A DNA stretch of 64,000 bases from Paenibacillus sp. CF384 (GTDB taxonomy: Bacteria > Bacillota > Bacilli > Paenibacillales > Paenibacillaceae): positions 1-64,000 of the forward strand of contig NZ_FNNV01000012.1 of assembly GCF_900106745.1 (NCBI RefSeq), given 5' to 3'. Position numbers and translations under genes: made by a program. This document shows positions 28,131-37,827 of this stretch, piece after piece. Within the stretch, counting starts at the first letter, position 1; each line of letters begins with the position of its first letter. The notes under the pieces were generated by a model. The model made no database searches, was not told where the DNA came from, and saw nothing but the letters and a program-made list of their open reading frames with translations.

Positions 28131-28550
28131 TTATTGTTCATCCATCGCCAGAACCTTGCTCATGTTCACCTGCTCGATCATATGACCGATATTGCCTTCA
28201 CCGGCATAGCGCGACATATCGAAGAAATCATGATGCAGCTCCGACCAATAGAGCTCGTTCTCATCACCTGCCGGCTCCACATCACGCTTCAACTTACCAG
28301 CGTAAACCTCCACATAACAATCCTGCAGATAATAGGTGAAGTCCATGACATGATGCAAAGTGACATCCTCTTGCGAAATGCCGGTTTCTTCCGCCAGCTC
28401 CCGATACGCTGCGTCGATCCCTGATTCACCGGGTTCGATTTTGCCGCCTACCAAATTACTTAATCCTTTATACGGCTCCTTCAGTCGCTTGCACATGAGC
28501 AGTCGTTCCTCGTTCTTGCTGTAAATCATCAGTACATTATATCCCTGCAA
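28131..28550 (-). CDS. NUDIX hydrolase
   Basis: About 139 residues. The NUDIX box GKIEPGESGIDAAYRELAEETGI fits G-x5-E-x7-R-E-x2-E-E-x-G fully. The frame is open to a GTG at 28568, but that GTG is followed by GGGAGG, which would serve a TTG at 28550 ten bases on; I take the TTG as the start. Such enzymes cut nucleoside diphosphate derivatives. The substrate cannot be read from the sequence. The next gene upstream ends seven bases before 28568, so the two are probably co-transcribed. Confidence 0.88.
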   Translation of the reverse strand: MQGYNVLMIYSKNEERLLMCKRLKEPYKGLSNLVGGKIEPGESGIDAAYRELAEETGISQEDVTLHHVMDFTYYLQDCYVEVYAGKLKRDVEPAGDENELYWSELHHDFFDMSRYAGEGNIGHMIEQVNMSKVLAMDEQ

Positions 28551-28574
28551 GTTCAGGCGCCCTCCCACGGGTTA

Positions 28575-29165
28575 TTAAAAAGAAACCTTCTTCGTCGCTA
28601 TCGCCTTGCCATCCTGACCGACAGCTTCCAGCTTGATTACACGATCCGCAATCCGCTCATCCGAAGGCGCATACCAGAGCCGGATCGGTTTGGTGTCTAC
28701 GATGGTCGCCTTCGTCAACACCTGTTGATCTCCATCTTGATAAGTCACGTTTATGGATCCGATGCGATCATCGCTGATAACGCCATAGAGCATCGTCGGA
28801 GACAAGGCGATTTCTCCTGTAAACCCGTCATCCGCGAGGTAAGCCTTAAGGCTGCCATATTCCGCCGACTGCTTGATTACCCATTTGCCAAAAATATTCT
28901 TCTTCAATAATCCATAGCCCATATCCGTTACCGCAAGGTCTTTGGACTCACTTACCGCCTGCTCCTCCGGTACGCTCAGGTAGAAAGCCAGTGTATCCCC
29001 TTGATCCACTTTCGTTTGGTACAGGAGCTGCACCTTCTTCATGTGGCCCTTATTAAGCACTTCCTCCACGGTGGAGCTGTTGCGCGTACCCATGAATGTA
29101 TTGACCAGAAGCAGCACGAGCACTGCACCCAGCACATAGTAAATTCTCTTCCCTTTAAGTATCAC
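28575..29165 (-). CDS. Hypothetical membrane-anchored protein, 196 residues
   Basis: One hydrophobic segment at residues 8-26 anchors a soluble domain rich in beta strands (for example IGSINVTYQDGDQQVLTKATIVD). It looks like a small extracytoplasmic beta-sandwich domain. No cysteine or catalytic motif is seen. It lies seven bases ahead of the NUDIX frame in the same direction. Not a recognised family. Confidence 0.6.
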   Translation of the reverse strand: MILKGKRIYYVLGAVLVLLLVNTFMGTRNSSTVEEVLNKGHMKKVQLLYQTKVDQGDTLAFYLSVPEEQAVSESKDLAVTDMGYGLLKKNIFGKWVIKQSAEYGSLKAYLADDGFTGEIALSPTMLYGVISDDRIGSINVTYQDGDQQVLTKATIVDTKPIRLWYAPSDERIADRVIKLEAVGQDGKAIATKKVSF

Positions 29166-29232
29166 TGCCTATCCCTACCTTCCGAAGCTTCCTTACACCG
29201 AATGTTCGGTAGCTTCCCCACTGCTGATCCTA

Positions 29233-30294
29233 CTATACAAAAGATTGCTTAACCGTCCCTCGGCCCGCTTCCACTTCAATCTCCGCATAAGCGCCATTAA
29301 TCAAAGTGATCTGGGGTGGGACATGCCCGCAATCGACGTCAACGACTATAGGCAGCCCAAGCTCCGCGGCCAAATCGGCGTACACATCTTCAATGGTGTA
29401 ATTCTCAACAGGGCTATTAGCTGGACTCCGCCCGAATAGAATACCGGAGCAGTTGTCGAACCAGCCTGCCAGCTTCATCTGAACCAGCGATCGTCGTACA
29501 TCCGCCGTGTTCAGCTCGCAATTCTCGAGCACCCATACTACCGGTTCCCCGGGTATGTATTGCTCTCTGAACCGCCGAACATCGCCGTACGGCGTACCGA
29601 TTAAATGCCGAACGACATCGATGCAGCCCGCGAGCAATCTTCCTTTCATGACGGTTGTGCCGCTGAACCGCTCATCGTTCTCACCGCCAGGTGATTCGAT
29701 CTCGCCGCTAGGCAGCACTTTGCGCCAATAGGTGGGTTCCGTCAGATTGAACACGTTCGGATTGTCCTTCACCCAGTCCTTCTGATAATGAAGCGAGGAC
29801 CGCTGCTCGCAGGATTCGCCGGCTTTGGTCGAGAGAACGGCTTGCCACATGGCAGTCGTCTCATCAGGCACTTCTCCTCTGAGGTCCACAATATTCGTAC
29901 CATGCGCCGTGGCGATTCCCGTCTTAAGCGTGATGGCAAGCAGGAGGACGCTTAGATCGGAATACCCGAGCACCCATTTGGCCGGCAGATGTTCATACTC
30001 TACTTGATCCACCATCTCAATTAACAATTCGCCTCCCCAGGGAGGAATGATCAGATCGACTCCGGCATCCTGCATCATCGCATTAAACTCTTGTGCGCGC
30101 ACTGCAGCGGGAGCGGATTTCGCTTTATTTTGCGTATAGGTTGTAGCTCCAATTTCAAGACAGAAGCCTTTCGTTGCTAACCGCTCACTAACCTGTTCCA
30201 GCAGTCCGTGGGCCGCCGGATCTACTCCGGACGAAGGTGCCGTTACCCCGATTGTTGCTCCCTTTGCCATCCACGGATATTGAATCGTCGCCAT
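29233..30294 (-). CDS. S66 family peptidase (LD-carboxypeptidase/MccF-like)
   Basis: 353 residues. The nucleophile serine sits in LGYSDLSVLL (about residue 115), a glutamate in VLENCEL (about 245) and a histidine in DVDCGHVPPQ (about 325): the Ser-Glu-His triad of the S66 family. Family members are cytoplasmic LD-carboxypeptidases that trim recycled muropeptides, or MccF-type enzymes that cut microcin-like compounds. The length and the SxC-type context lean to the MccF branch. It precedes a 67-base gap to the membrane-anchored protein gene and follows the SDR gene closely. Confidence 0.88.
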   Translation of the reverse strand: MATIQYPWMAKGATIGVTAPSSGVDPAAHGLLEQVSERLATKGFCLEIGATTYTQNKAKSAPAAVRAQEFNAMMQDAGVDLIIPPWGGELLIEMVDQVEYEHLPAKWVLGYSDLSVLLLAITLKTGIATAHGTNIVDLRGEVPDETTAMWQAVLSTKAGESCEQRSSLHYQKDWVKDNPNVFNLTEPTYWRKVLPSGEIESPGGENDERFSGTTVMKGRLLAGCIDVVRHLIGTPYGDVRRFREQYIPGEPVVWVLENCELNTADVRRSLVQMKLAGWFDNCSGILFGRSPANSPVENYTIEDVYADLAAELGLPIVVDVDCGHVPPQITLINGAYAEIEVEAGRGTVKQSFV

Positions 30295-30309
30295 ATTACG
30301 CCTCCTCTG

Positions 30310-31185
30310 TTAAACGGAATAGGTGAACCTCGTCGCTTGCTCGCTCCACGACCAGAATCGGCCGGCCTCATCCGCAGATGCTGCCAGCTGCGAAACCGCA
30401 ATTGGCTTCAGCTTGTAGAAATAATCGCCGGACTTGCCGCCAATCTCAGACTCAGCCGCACTCGCCAGAAACACGGCTGTCGCCGAGCCTTGCTCCGCCG
30501 TCTGGAAGAATGGACGCATCAGCTTATGGACGAGCGCGCCGAACCCCGTGTTCCGGTTCACCCCGATATCGGTCGACACTACGCCGGGATGCAGCGCATA
30601 GACCGGAATGCCGGTTCCGCTTAATCTACGCGCAAGCTCCTTCGTGAACCAAATATTCGCGATCTTCGAGCGGCTGTAAGCACGCCACACCGTGAAGCTC
30701 TTGCTCATTCCCGGATCTCCATAGTCCATCGTGCCAATCTTATGCGCACCCGAGGATACGTTGACGATCCGCGCCGATTGACTCTGACGCAGAAGCGGCA
30801 GCAGCAAGCCCGTCAGCAGATAATGGCCCAGATGGTTCACGCCAAGCTGCCGCTCGAACCCATCCGCCGTTTCTTCCCGCTTCAGCGTAATGACACCTGC
30901 ATTGTTGACCAGCACATCGAGATGGCTTGTCCGGTTCGCCAGCTCCGCCGCAGCCTCTCGGATGCTCGCGAAGGAAGCGAGATCGCAGAGCACGAGTTCC
31001 GCATCTCCGCGACCGGACTTGCGGTTCACATAGTCAACCGCTGCTTGCCCCTTCTCCCGATTTCGCGCAAGCATGAATACCTTCATACCGTGCTCCGCTG
31101 CAAGCATCGCGGCCGTTGCCCGTCCCATACCACCGCTTGCGCCGGTCACTAAGGCGATCCGCTGTGAATGATTCCTGTTCGTCAT
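30310..31185 (-). CDS. Short-chain dehydrogenase/reductase
   Basis: 291 residues. The cofactor motif TGASGGMGRA (about 15-24), NNAGV (about 93-97) and the active-site YSRSK (Y-x-x-x-K, about 172-176) are all present, with the catalytic serine in VNVSSG. An Arg after the first strand (MLARNREKG) suggests NADP. It resembles retinol-dehydrogenase-like SDRs of soil bacteria. Substrate unknown. It lies 15 bases before the S66 gene and 24 bases after the kinase-like gene. Confidence 0.88.
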   Translation of the reverse strand: MTNRNHSQRIALVTGASGGMGRATAAMLAAEHGMKVFMLARNREKGQAAVDYVNRKSGRGDAELVLCDLASFASIREAAAELANRTSHLDVLVNNAGVITLKREETADGFERQLGVNHLGHYLLTGLLLPLLRQSQSARIVNVSSGAHKIGTMDYGDPGMSKSFTVWRAYSRSKIANIWFTKELARRLSGTGIPVYALHPGVVSTDIGVNRNTGFGALVHKLMRPFFQTAEQGSATAVFLASAAESEIGGKSGDYFYKLKPIAVSQLAASADEAGRFWSWSEQATRFTYSV

Positions 31186-31209
31186 TGACGAGTCACTCCT
31201 TCAGAGGGA

Positions 31210-32196
31210 TTATGATTGCGCGGCTAACCTGTTGACACACTGTTCGAGGTTGTCCAGCGTTTCCTTCAACTGCTCCTGCAGCTGCTGGATGGACCATTTG
31301 CCGTCAACGCCGTTGAGACGCCGCAGATCACCTGCGATTAGAAGCACCATCCATAACGAGAACAGCGCGGTGAATAAGTAATAGCCCTGCTTGAATGCGC
31401 TCGCTTCCAGCTCGATTCCGTGGCTTGCACTTTGAAGGATGTAGCGATTCAGCAGCTCTTCGCGCAGCTCTGAGGTCATGGCCTTCGGGAACACGGGATG
31501 CGTCGAATCGATCAAGTGAAACAGATCCCAGTAGCGGCTGTTCAGATGCGCATGCTCCCAATCGAGCACGCTGACAGCGCCCTTCACCCGTGCATAGTTG
31601 CCAAGGTGCAGATCACCATGCGAGATTACGTTTCTCGACCAATGCTGGGTGGCAGTTGCTGCTGGTTGCATCATTAGTGACTCCAGATGCTCGAGGACTG
31701 ACTCTGCATTCGTGAACCTTGTCGCGAGTGGTTCTAGCAGCTCATTACGGTGACTGAGGTCCATCACCTGCTTCGCAATATCCTCGATGAACGGCTTCGG
31801 CCCAAGCAGCTGTTGCTGCTGCAAGTGTTCCACAGGCAAGGCATGCCACCACGCCACATGCGCGACCAGTTCAAGCGCGGCCTCCGCTTCGAAGTTGTGC
31901 TCCAGAGGCCCCAAGTCCTCGAACAGCTGCCAGCTGTGCTCGCTGGTTGCCAGCTCCGAGCCAGCCAGCAGCTGCGGATAAACGGCGGGGAAAGACATCC
32001 CCTTCAATATATGCTCATACACCCAGGCCTCTTGCCCAAGCTGACTCTCATTCGTTAACGGCTTGAATATGTAACTTTCATCGGGCGACACATAGACGCG
32101 CTCCACGCACTTCCCGTTCGTACCCGTATAGAGAATATCTCTTCTCCAGATTCGACGATCATCCAGCGTCCCATCCGGCCGTACGATTTCCTTCAA
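31210..32196 (-). CDS. Aminoglycoside phosphotransferase-family kinase
   Basis: 328 residues with a protein-kinase-like fold. The Brenner motif VISHGDLHLGNY (H-G-D-x-H-x-x-N) and the metal-binding VLDWEHAHL are clear at about residues 190-215. The family phosphorylates small molecules such as aminoglycosides, choline or sugars. Nothing here points to drug resistance, and the neighbours (SDR, S66 peptidase) do not define a pathway. Confidence 0.82.
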   Translation of the reverse strand: MKEIVRPDGTLDDRRIWRRDILYTGTNGKCVERVYVSPDESYIFKPLTNESQLGQEAWVYEHILKGMSFPAVYPQLLAGSELATSEHSWQLFEDLGPLEHNFEAEAALELVAHVAWWHALPVEHLQQQQLLGPKPFIEDIAKQVMDLSHRNELLEPLATRFTNAESVLEHLESLMMQPAATATQHWSRNVISHGDLHLGNYARVKGAVSVLDWEHAHLNSRYWDLFHLIDSTHPVFPKAMTSELREELLNRYILQSASHGIELEASAFKQGYYLFTALFSLWMVLLIAGDLRRLNGVDGKWSIQQLQEQLKETLDNLEQCVNRLAAQS

Positions 32197-32368
32197 CGCG
32201 TGCCACCTCCTACTCCACTGGGAACATTCCCATATAACGCCTATTGTACATGGAAAATGAAGCAGATGAAACGACCATCCGCACGGTATCGCGGGAAATC
32301 AGCTGCCACGCCGCATACTAGCAGCAGATTCCAAACACCTCCCCCTCCTAAGTTGCTCGGTCACAAGA

Positions 32369-32555
32369 AATGCTGCATTTTCTGCAACATTTCCAGTCAA
32401 TATCGAGCCTATTCTAGGAGATGTTGCATAACATGCAACATTTTCGGTTCCATACGCTCATATGGCGCTCATCTGCTCAGAAATGTTGCATTTCCTGCAC
32501 AATTAACGCTCCAGTACCCTTGTGACCGCTGATTTGTTGCACTTTATGCAACAAT
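32369..32555. repeat. Four-palindrome intergenic element C (51/62/51)
   Basis: Units start at 32369, 32420, 32482 and 32533, with TGCTGC or TGTTGC left arms and GCAAC-type right arms. Unit 3 has a damaged right arm (GCACAATT). It lies in the 680-base gap upstream of the kinase-like gene and beyond the ABC exporter. The rest of the gap (32556-32820) is C-rich and repetitive and shows no convincing gene. Confidence 0.85.
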
Positions 32556-32700
32556 TGCTCACTCCTCTCACGTTCTGACACCTCATCCACATACAACCCA
32601 TCCCACTCCACTCACTAACTGCATGTTTAACGCAATAGTAGCTACAACTACCGAGACTACTATGGCAACTACCTCCATCACATCCAGCACTTCCGTACTT

Positions 32701-32754
32701 CCAGCACTTCCAGCACTTCCAGCACTTCCAGCACCTCCAGCACCTCCAGCACTT
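32701..32754. repeat. 9-bp tandem repeat
   Basis: Six units of CCAGCACTT or CCAGCACCT follow one another. A frame through them would give a Leu-Pro-Ala repeat. It has no ribosome binding site and is probably not a gene. Confidence 0.85.
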
Positions 32755-32820
32755 CTAACAATTCAGCAACCCCATCAACTCTACAACCCCCGCTCCTCTC
32801 CTCCCCCTTCCCACTCAACA

Positions 32821-32868
32821 AAAAAAGGACCATCTCAAAAGTCACCTAGCACACTTTTGAAACAGTCC
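32821..32868 (-). terminator. Terminator of the ABC exporter operon
   Basis: Imperfect stem with core CAAAAGT/ACTTTTG and outer GGAC/GTCC, followed by TTTTTTT on the minus strand. The core resembles the terminator at 19583. Confidence 0.85.
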
Positions 32869-32875
32869 TTCACTA

Positions 32876-34678
32876 TTACAAACCCTTGCTCGCCGCAGCT
32901 GTCGCGGCAGCATCCGTTCCGGCTGGAGCATCAGCCGGACCCGGCGCCTGCTCGCCCGTCTGCAGCTGATACATCTTGAAGTATCGGCCCTGCAGCGCCA
33001 TCAGCTCGCGGTGATTGCCTCGCTCCACGATCTCGCCGCGATGCAGCACGAGAATCTGATCCGCCTCGCGGATCGTCGAGAGACGGTGCGCGATGACCAG
33101 CGTCGTGCGTCCTTCGCTGACGACCTTCAGCGCCTGCTGGATCAAACCTTCCGTTTCACTGTCGATGCTGGCCGTCGCCTCATCCAGAATGAGAATGGAA
33201 GGGTCGAACGCCAGCGCCCGAGCAAACGAGATCAGCTGCCGCTGCCCGGAAGACAGCGTGCTCCCGCGTTCCACGACTAGTTCATCATAGCCGCCGGGCA
33301 GCTGCTCGATGAACGGCGCGGCACCGACTTCGCGCAGCGCATTCTTCACGCGGTCGATGCTAATGTCCTTGTTGTACAAGCTGACATTGAACTTGATATC
33401 GCCTGCGAACAAGAACGGATCCTGCAGCACGATGCCCATATGCTTGCGCAAAGCCTGCTTCGAGAAGCTGCCGATATCACGTCCATCGATGGTGATGATA
33501 CCTTGCTGCGGCTCATAGAAGCCGAGCAGCAGGTTCATAATGGAGCTTTTGCCTGAGCCGGTATGGCCGACAAGCGCAACCGTCTCCCCTCGGCGCGCCT
33601 CAAACGAGATGCCCTTCAGCACATTCTCGCCTTCCTTATAAGCGAAGGTCACGTTGTCGAATTTCACGACGCCTTCGGGACGGTTAACGCCTGCAGTATC
33701 CTCAACTTCCTTGCCTTCGATGTCCATAATCGCGAACACCTTCTCGGCCGAGACGAAAGCCCGCTGCGCATTGGTCAATTGATCGAATATCCCGATAATC
33801 GGCTGGAAGATCCGGCCCATATAATCGATAAACGCGTAGAACACCCCGAAGGAGATTCCCGTGGACAGCGACTCTCTCCCGAAATACCACACCACATAAG
33901 CGGTAACCAAACTGCCGATGGTGCCGACGATATTACGCGAGGACAGAGAGAATACCCGAAACTGCTTTACTTGATTCACATAACGATCCTCGTTCAGCAC
34001 CTCGAACTCCTCGATCGTTACCTTTTCCCTGCGAAAAGCTTGAATGATCGGCATGACGACAATCGATTCATTAATCATCGCGTTCATGTCGCTTAACCGA
34101 GCGCGCATGATGGTGATGAAGACCTTCGAGTATTTCAAATGCACATACATGATGATCACGAACAGTGGCGGAAGCAGCAGCGCGAACAGCGCCAGCCGTG
34201 CATCCAATATAAACAGTGCCGTGTAAATCCCCGCCAACTGAACAAGGCTGACCACGAAGGTCGCCATGAAGCTCATAAACAGATCACGCACAGCTTCCGT
34301 ATCGTTCGCGATACGCGAGACGACCTGCCCAATCGGCGTATTGTCAAAATACTTCAGCGGAATTCGCCCGATATGCCGCATCAAGTCGATCCGCATGTTC
34401 TTAATGATGCGAAGCGCCGTGGCTTGCAGCAGGTACGATTGTGAAAAGTTGCATACGCTGGCCGTGAGCAGCAGCCCCATGTAGAGGCCCAGCAGCTTAA
34501 GCACTGCGCCGATGTCTCGCTCATTACTCGATAGATGCTTGTCGATGATGGTTTTGGTAATATACGGTCCGCCGAGCTCAGCGCCAACCGCGATGCAAAG
34601 GATGAGCAGCGCCGCGATAATACGGTATTTGTAGACGAGTGCATAGCCGAGAAGCCTTCTCGTCGTCGATGGATTCAT
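32876..34678 (-). CDS. ABC exporter half, consensus Walker B subunit (YfiC/BmrD-like)
   Basis: 600 residues: six membrane segments, then an ATPase domain with Walker A GHTGSGKSS, Walker B ILILDEA with the catalytic Glu, and H-loop IAHRLS. The signature is LSSGQ rather than LSGGQ. With the partner at 34910-36652 it forms a heterodimer whose two defects (this signature and the partner's Walker B) fall in the same composite site, as in TM287/288 and BmrCD. The C-terminus ends in an Ala/Pro-rich tail. Second gene of the pair. The substrate (drug or lipid) is unknown. Confidence 0.9.
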   Translation of the reverse strand: MNPSTTRRLLGYALVYKYRIIAALLILCIAVGAELGGPYITKTIIDKHLSSNERDIGAVLKLLGLYMGLLLTASVCNFSQSYLLQATALRIIKNMRIDLMRHIGRIPLKYFDNTPIGQVVSRIANDTEAVRDLFMSFMATFVVSLVQLAGIYTALFILDARLALFALLLPPLFVIIMYVHLKYSKVFITIMRARLSDMNAMINESIVVMPIIQAFRREKVTIEEFEVLNEDRYVNQVKQFRVFSLSSRNIVGTIGSLVTAYVVWYFGRESLSTGISFGVFYAFIDYMGRIFQPIIGIFDQLTNAQRAFVSAEKVFAIMDIEGKEVEDTAGVNRPEGVVKFDNVTFAYKEGENVLKGISFEARRGETVALVGHTGSGKSSIMNLLLGFYEPQQGIITIDGRDIGSFSKQALRKHMGIVLQDPFLFAGDIKFNVSLYNKDISIDRVKNALREVGAAPFIEQLPGGYDELVVERGSTLSSGQRQLISFARALAFDPSILILDEATASIDSETEGLIQQALKVVSEGRTTLVIAHRLSTIREADQILVLHRGEIVERGNHRELMALQGRYFKMYQLQTGEQAPGPADAPAGTDAAATAAASKGL

Positions 34679-34746
34679 AGCTACCTCCTGTATTCGGATG
34701 CCCGTAAGCGGGCTATTTTTGATGGCTTGCGCCTTTTTCCGATAGA

Positions 34747-34908
34747 CCTAGCTCACTAAGGCTGCTAATCGCGCCTAGTATTGGCATACCTAGCTCACTA
34801 AGGCCGCTAATCGCGCCTCGTACTGGCATACCTAGCTCACTAAGGCCGCTAATCGCGCCTCGTACTGGCATACCTAGCTCACTAAGGCCGCTAATCGCGC
34901 CTAGTATA
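34747..34908. repeat. 42-bp tandem repeat between the exporter genes
   Basis: Copies start at 34747, 34789, 34831 and 34873 (the last 36 bases long), beginning CCTAGCTCACTAAGGC. Each contains an AGGC...GCCT inverted repeat. The array occupies most of the 231-base space between two co-directional genes and is probably transcribed. Stops in the minus frames argue against coding. Confidence 0.92.
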
Positions 34909-34909
34909 G

Positions 34910-36652
34910 CTAGTCCTCCAAACTAGCTTCCATCTGCTGCCGATCCCATTGCTGTCTGTACCAGCCGCCGAAATGCATCAGCTCTTCGTGCGTGCCTTCT
35001 TCCACAATCCGCCCATCATCGAGCACCAGAATCCAGTCCGCATGACTGACGGCGGATAAGCGGTGCGTGGCGATAAAGGTCGTCTTGCCTGAACGCTCCA
35101 AGCGAATATTATGCAGGATGCGGCTTTCCGTTCTGGCATCCACCGCTGACAAGGCGTCATCCAGCAGCAGAATTTCCGAATCGATGAGCAGCGCCCTCGC
35201 GATGGCAAGCCGCTGCTTCTGACCGCCGGAGAGCATGACGCCGTTCTCGCCGACGATCGTGCCAAGGCCTTCCGGCATCGCGGCGATATCCGAGGTGAAG
35301 GAAGCCATCTCGACTGCTTTTGCAATCTCAGCTTCCGAAGCCTGAGGTTTGCCGAGCGCGATATTATCGCTGATCGACTTCGAGAGCAGCAGATGCTCCT
35401 GCGGTACATAAGCGATCCAGCGTTTCACTTGATCAATGGCGATCTGCTCAACAGGCACCCCCGAGATAAACAGCTTGTCCGTATCAACGGGGTATTGCCT
35501 TAGCAACTGCTTCAGCAGCGTGCTCTTCCCGCTTCCCGTACGGCCAACGATGCCAAGCGTCTGCCCACGCTCAAGTGTGAACGATACCTCGCGCAAACTA
35601 GGCTGATTGGCTGTCGGGTAGGTGAACGTCAGCCCTTTCATTTCAATCGTCGTCGGGACAGCCACCTCTACCGGTGATGCGACATCCGCAAGATCCGGCT
35701 CCTGCTTGAACGCTTGCTCCAACCGATCCGCAGAAGCACTGCCCCGCTGCAGGACGTTGATAAACTCGCCGAAGGAAATCATCGGCCAAATTAACATCCC
35801 TAAATAAATATTAAAGGAGATTAACTGTCCCAGCGTAATCTCATCGTGAAACACCAGATAACTCCCATAGCCGATCCCGATGGAGTAGCTGACACCCACA
35901 ATAAGCGAGATCAGCGGCTGAAACAGCGCATTCAGAATCGATACTTCACGGTTGCGATCCATGACCTCCGTCGTCACTTGATCGAAGGCAGTCAGATCAT
36001 GCTTCTCCTGTACGTAGGAACGAACCACTCGGATACCCGAGATCGACTCCAGCGCATGATTGTTCATTTTGCCAAAAGCATCCTGAGCCGCCATGAACCG
36101 AACCCGAACTTGTTTCCCCAGCTTGTTGATGACGACAGCCAGCAGCGGCAGCGGAATTAACGCGGCTATCATCAGCTTGTAGTCAATAAGCGAAATCATC
36201 GTGATGATGACGACCGATGCGCCGACGAGCGTATTCACGAGCGTCATTACCCCGTATCCGGCCGTGTTGCCGATGGCCAGAATATCGTTGGTAGCCAGCG
36301 CCATCAGCTGACCGGTGTTGTTGCGTTGGAAGAATGAAGGCGTCATACGAGTCATATGCGCCAGAAACCGTCCGCGCAGCAGCTTCTCGATCAGCACCGA
36401 GTTGCCGAACAGCGTGGTGATCCAAATATATACGAGCACATATAAGAGCAAAGAGAGACTAACCAGCAGCAGCACGGTGCTGCTCAGCTGAGAAGCCGTC
36501 AGCGTATGCTCGCGGATGCGGTCAATGGTGTTCCCGATCATTTTCGGCGGAACCGTCGTTAACAGGCTCACCACCGTCATCAAGCTGATGGCAAGCGTGT
36601 AATGCATCCATCTGAGTTTAAAGAACCACTGAAGCCGTGTCACGAAAGACAA
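34910..36652 (-). CDS. ABC exporter half, degenerate Walker B subunit (YfiB/BmrC-like)
   Basis: About 580 residues: six membrane segments, Walker A GRTGSGKST, intact signature LSGGQ, H-loop ATHRLS, but Walker B LLLDDAL with Asp where the catalytic Glu should be. TTG 36652 with AAAGGGGG seven bases upstream seems the start; an ATG at 36673 has no clear site. It precedes the consensus subunit in the same direction, and together they should form a heterodimeric exporter with one active ATP site. Confidence 0.9.
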   Translation of the reverse strand: MSFVTRLQWFFKLRWMHYTLAISLMTVVSLLTTVPPKMIGNTIDRIREHTLTASQLSSTVLLLVSLSLLLYVLVYIWITTLFGNSVLIEKLLRGRFLAHMTRMTPSFFQRNNTGQLMALATNDILAIGNTAGYGVMTLVNTLVGASVVIITMISLIDYKLMIAALIPLPLLAVVINKLGKQVRVRFMAAQDAFGKMNNHALESISGIRVVRSYVQEKHDLTAFDQVTTEVMDRNREVSILNALFQPLISLIVGVSYSIGIGYGSYLVFHDEITLGQLISFNIYLGMLIWPMISFGEFINVLQRGSASADRLEQAFKQEPDLADVASPVEVAVPTTIEMKGLTFTYPTANQPSLREVSFTLERGQTLGIVGRTGSGKSTLLKQLLRQYPVDTDKLFISGVPVEQIAIDQVKRWIAYVPQEHLLLSKSISDNIALGKPQASEAEIAKAVEMASFTSDIAAMPEGLGTIVGENGVMLSGGQKQRLAIARALLIDSEILLLDDALSAVDARTESRILHNIRLERSGKTTFIATHRLSAVSHADWILVLDDGRIVEEGTHEELMHFGGWYRQQWDRQQMEASLED

Positions 36653-36895
36653 GATATTGCCCCCTTTATTCATTCTGCCAAAAGTTACTGCTTTGATTGT
36701 ACCTCTTGCTGCGGCAATGTACCAACATCGCACCTGGTATCCTTATAGTAATTTGCCCAAGATTGGATATTTCCTCCTGCCTGCTGCAAACGAACCTCGC
36801 TATACTTCCACAAGCAAACCCGCCTTCGAGCTGCATCCCAAATAACAGCCAAAAGCGGGTCTAACGTCTCAACCTATCTTCGCGACACTTCTTGC

Positions 36896-37804
36896 TCAAT
36901 GAACACTTCGCGGCTTCAACGCTGCCTCTCGCCTTGGCTTCCGGCTTGCCAGGAAGACGCCGAAGAGGATAATAACGAGCCCTGCGAGCATATTCCATTT
37001 GATCGCTTCGTCTAGGAGCACCGAGCCCCAAATCAGCGCGGTGGAAGGCACCAAATACGTGACCATGGAGGCGAATTCTGCGCTGCCCTTCTCGACCATA
37101 TAATAGAACAAGATATAGGCGAAGCCCGAGCCAAAGATCCCAAGCCCGATAATATGCGGCACATTGCTCATATCGCTTACGTGCCCCCATGTTATCGACT
37201 CCGTAGAGAATGCCAGCGTGCCACTGACAATCGTACTGCTAAGCAGCGTGCCGTATGTAATTTGGTACATGGAGCTGCCTCGCACGGATAGCCTTTTGGA
37301 CAATTGCGAGCCCACAGCATAACAGAACGTAGCCGTCAGCATGCCGATCAGTCCAATGCCATTGACAGACAGCAGCGCGCCGGGACGAATGCCGAGCAGA
37401 ATCACCAGGCCGATTGTCGCTACGCCAATACCTACCCACTGCATGTAATGCGACTTGCTCTTGAAGAACAGAATGCCCACGATGATCGTCCACACCGGTG
37501 TCATCGCATTCAGGATCGAAGCCATGCTGCTCGTCAGATGCTGCTCGCTGAATCCAATCAAGGTCCAAGGCAGCGCCGTATTGATCAGTGCCATAATGAA
37601 CATCGCCGGCCATGGCAGGCTTCGGAAGGCAAAAGGCTTCTTGAAAATCAGCATAATGAACAGCACGACAACCAGTCCGCAGAATGAACGCAGAAACGCG
37701 ATCGACCACGGGCCAAAGTCATGCAGCAATAGTTTGATAAAATAAAACGAACCGCCCCAGATGAGGCTTAACAGCAGAAGTGCGACATAGATGAGTCTGG
37801 GCAA
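36896..37804 (-). CDS. EamA/DMT-family transporter
   Basis: 302 residues with ten hydrophobic segments in two EamA repeats (the first about 5-135, the second about 150-285). The segments LLLSLIWGGSFYFIK at the start and GSVLLDEAIKWNMLAGLVIILFGV near the end are typical of this drug/metabolite exporter family. The substrate is unknown. It lies 23 bases downstream of the alkyltransferase-like gene, in the same direction. Confidence 0.9.
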   Translation of the reverse strand: MPRLIYVALLLLSLIWGGSFYFIKLLLHDFGPWSIAFLRSFCGLVVVLFIMLIFKKPFAFRSLPWPAMFIMALINTALPWTLIGFSEQHLTSSMASILNAMTPVWTIIVGILFFKSKSHYMQWVGIGVATIGLVILLGIRPGALLSVNGIGLIGMLTATFCYAVGSQLSKRLSVRGSSMYQITYGTLLSSTIVSGTLAFSTESITWGHVSDMSNVPHIIGLGIFGSGFAYILFYYMVEKGSAEFASMVTYLVPSTALIWGSVLLDEAIKWNMLAGLVIILFGVFLASRKPRREAALKPRSVH

Positions 37805-37827
37805 CCTGTAATCCTTCTTTCTATTCC

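Noticed and set aside
32623-32979. Plus-strand frame with Thr/Ser and Leu-Pro-Ala repeats
   Set aside because: It is produced by the 9-bp tandem repeat, has no ribosome binding site and runs through a terminator into the ABC gene on the other strand.
36818-36860. ACCCGC/GCGGGT inverted repeat upstream of the ABC exporter
   Set aside because: A loop over 30 bases and no T run; too weak to call.
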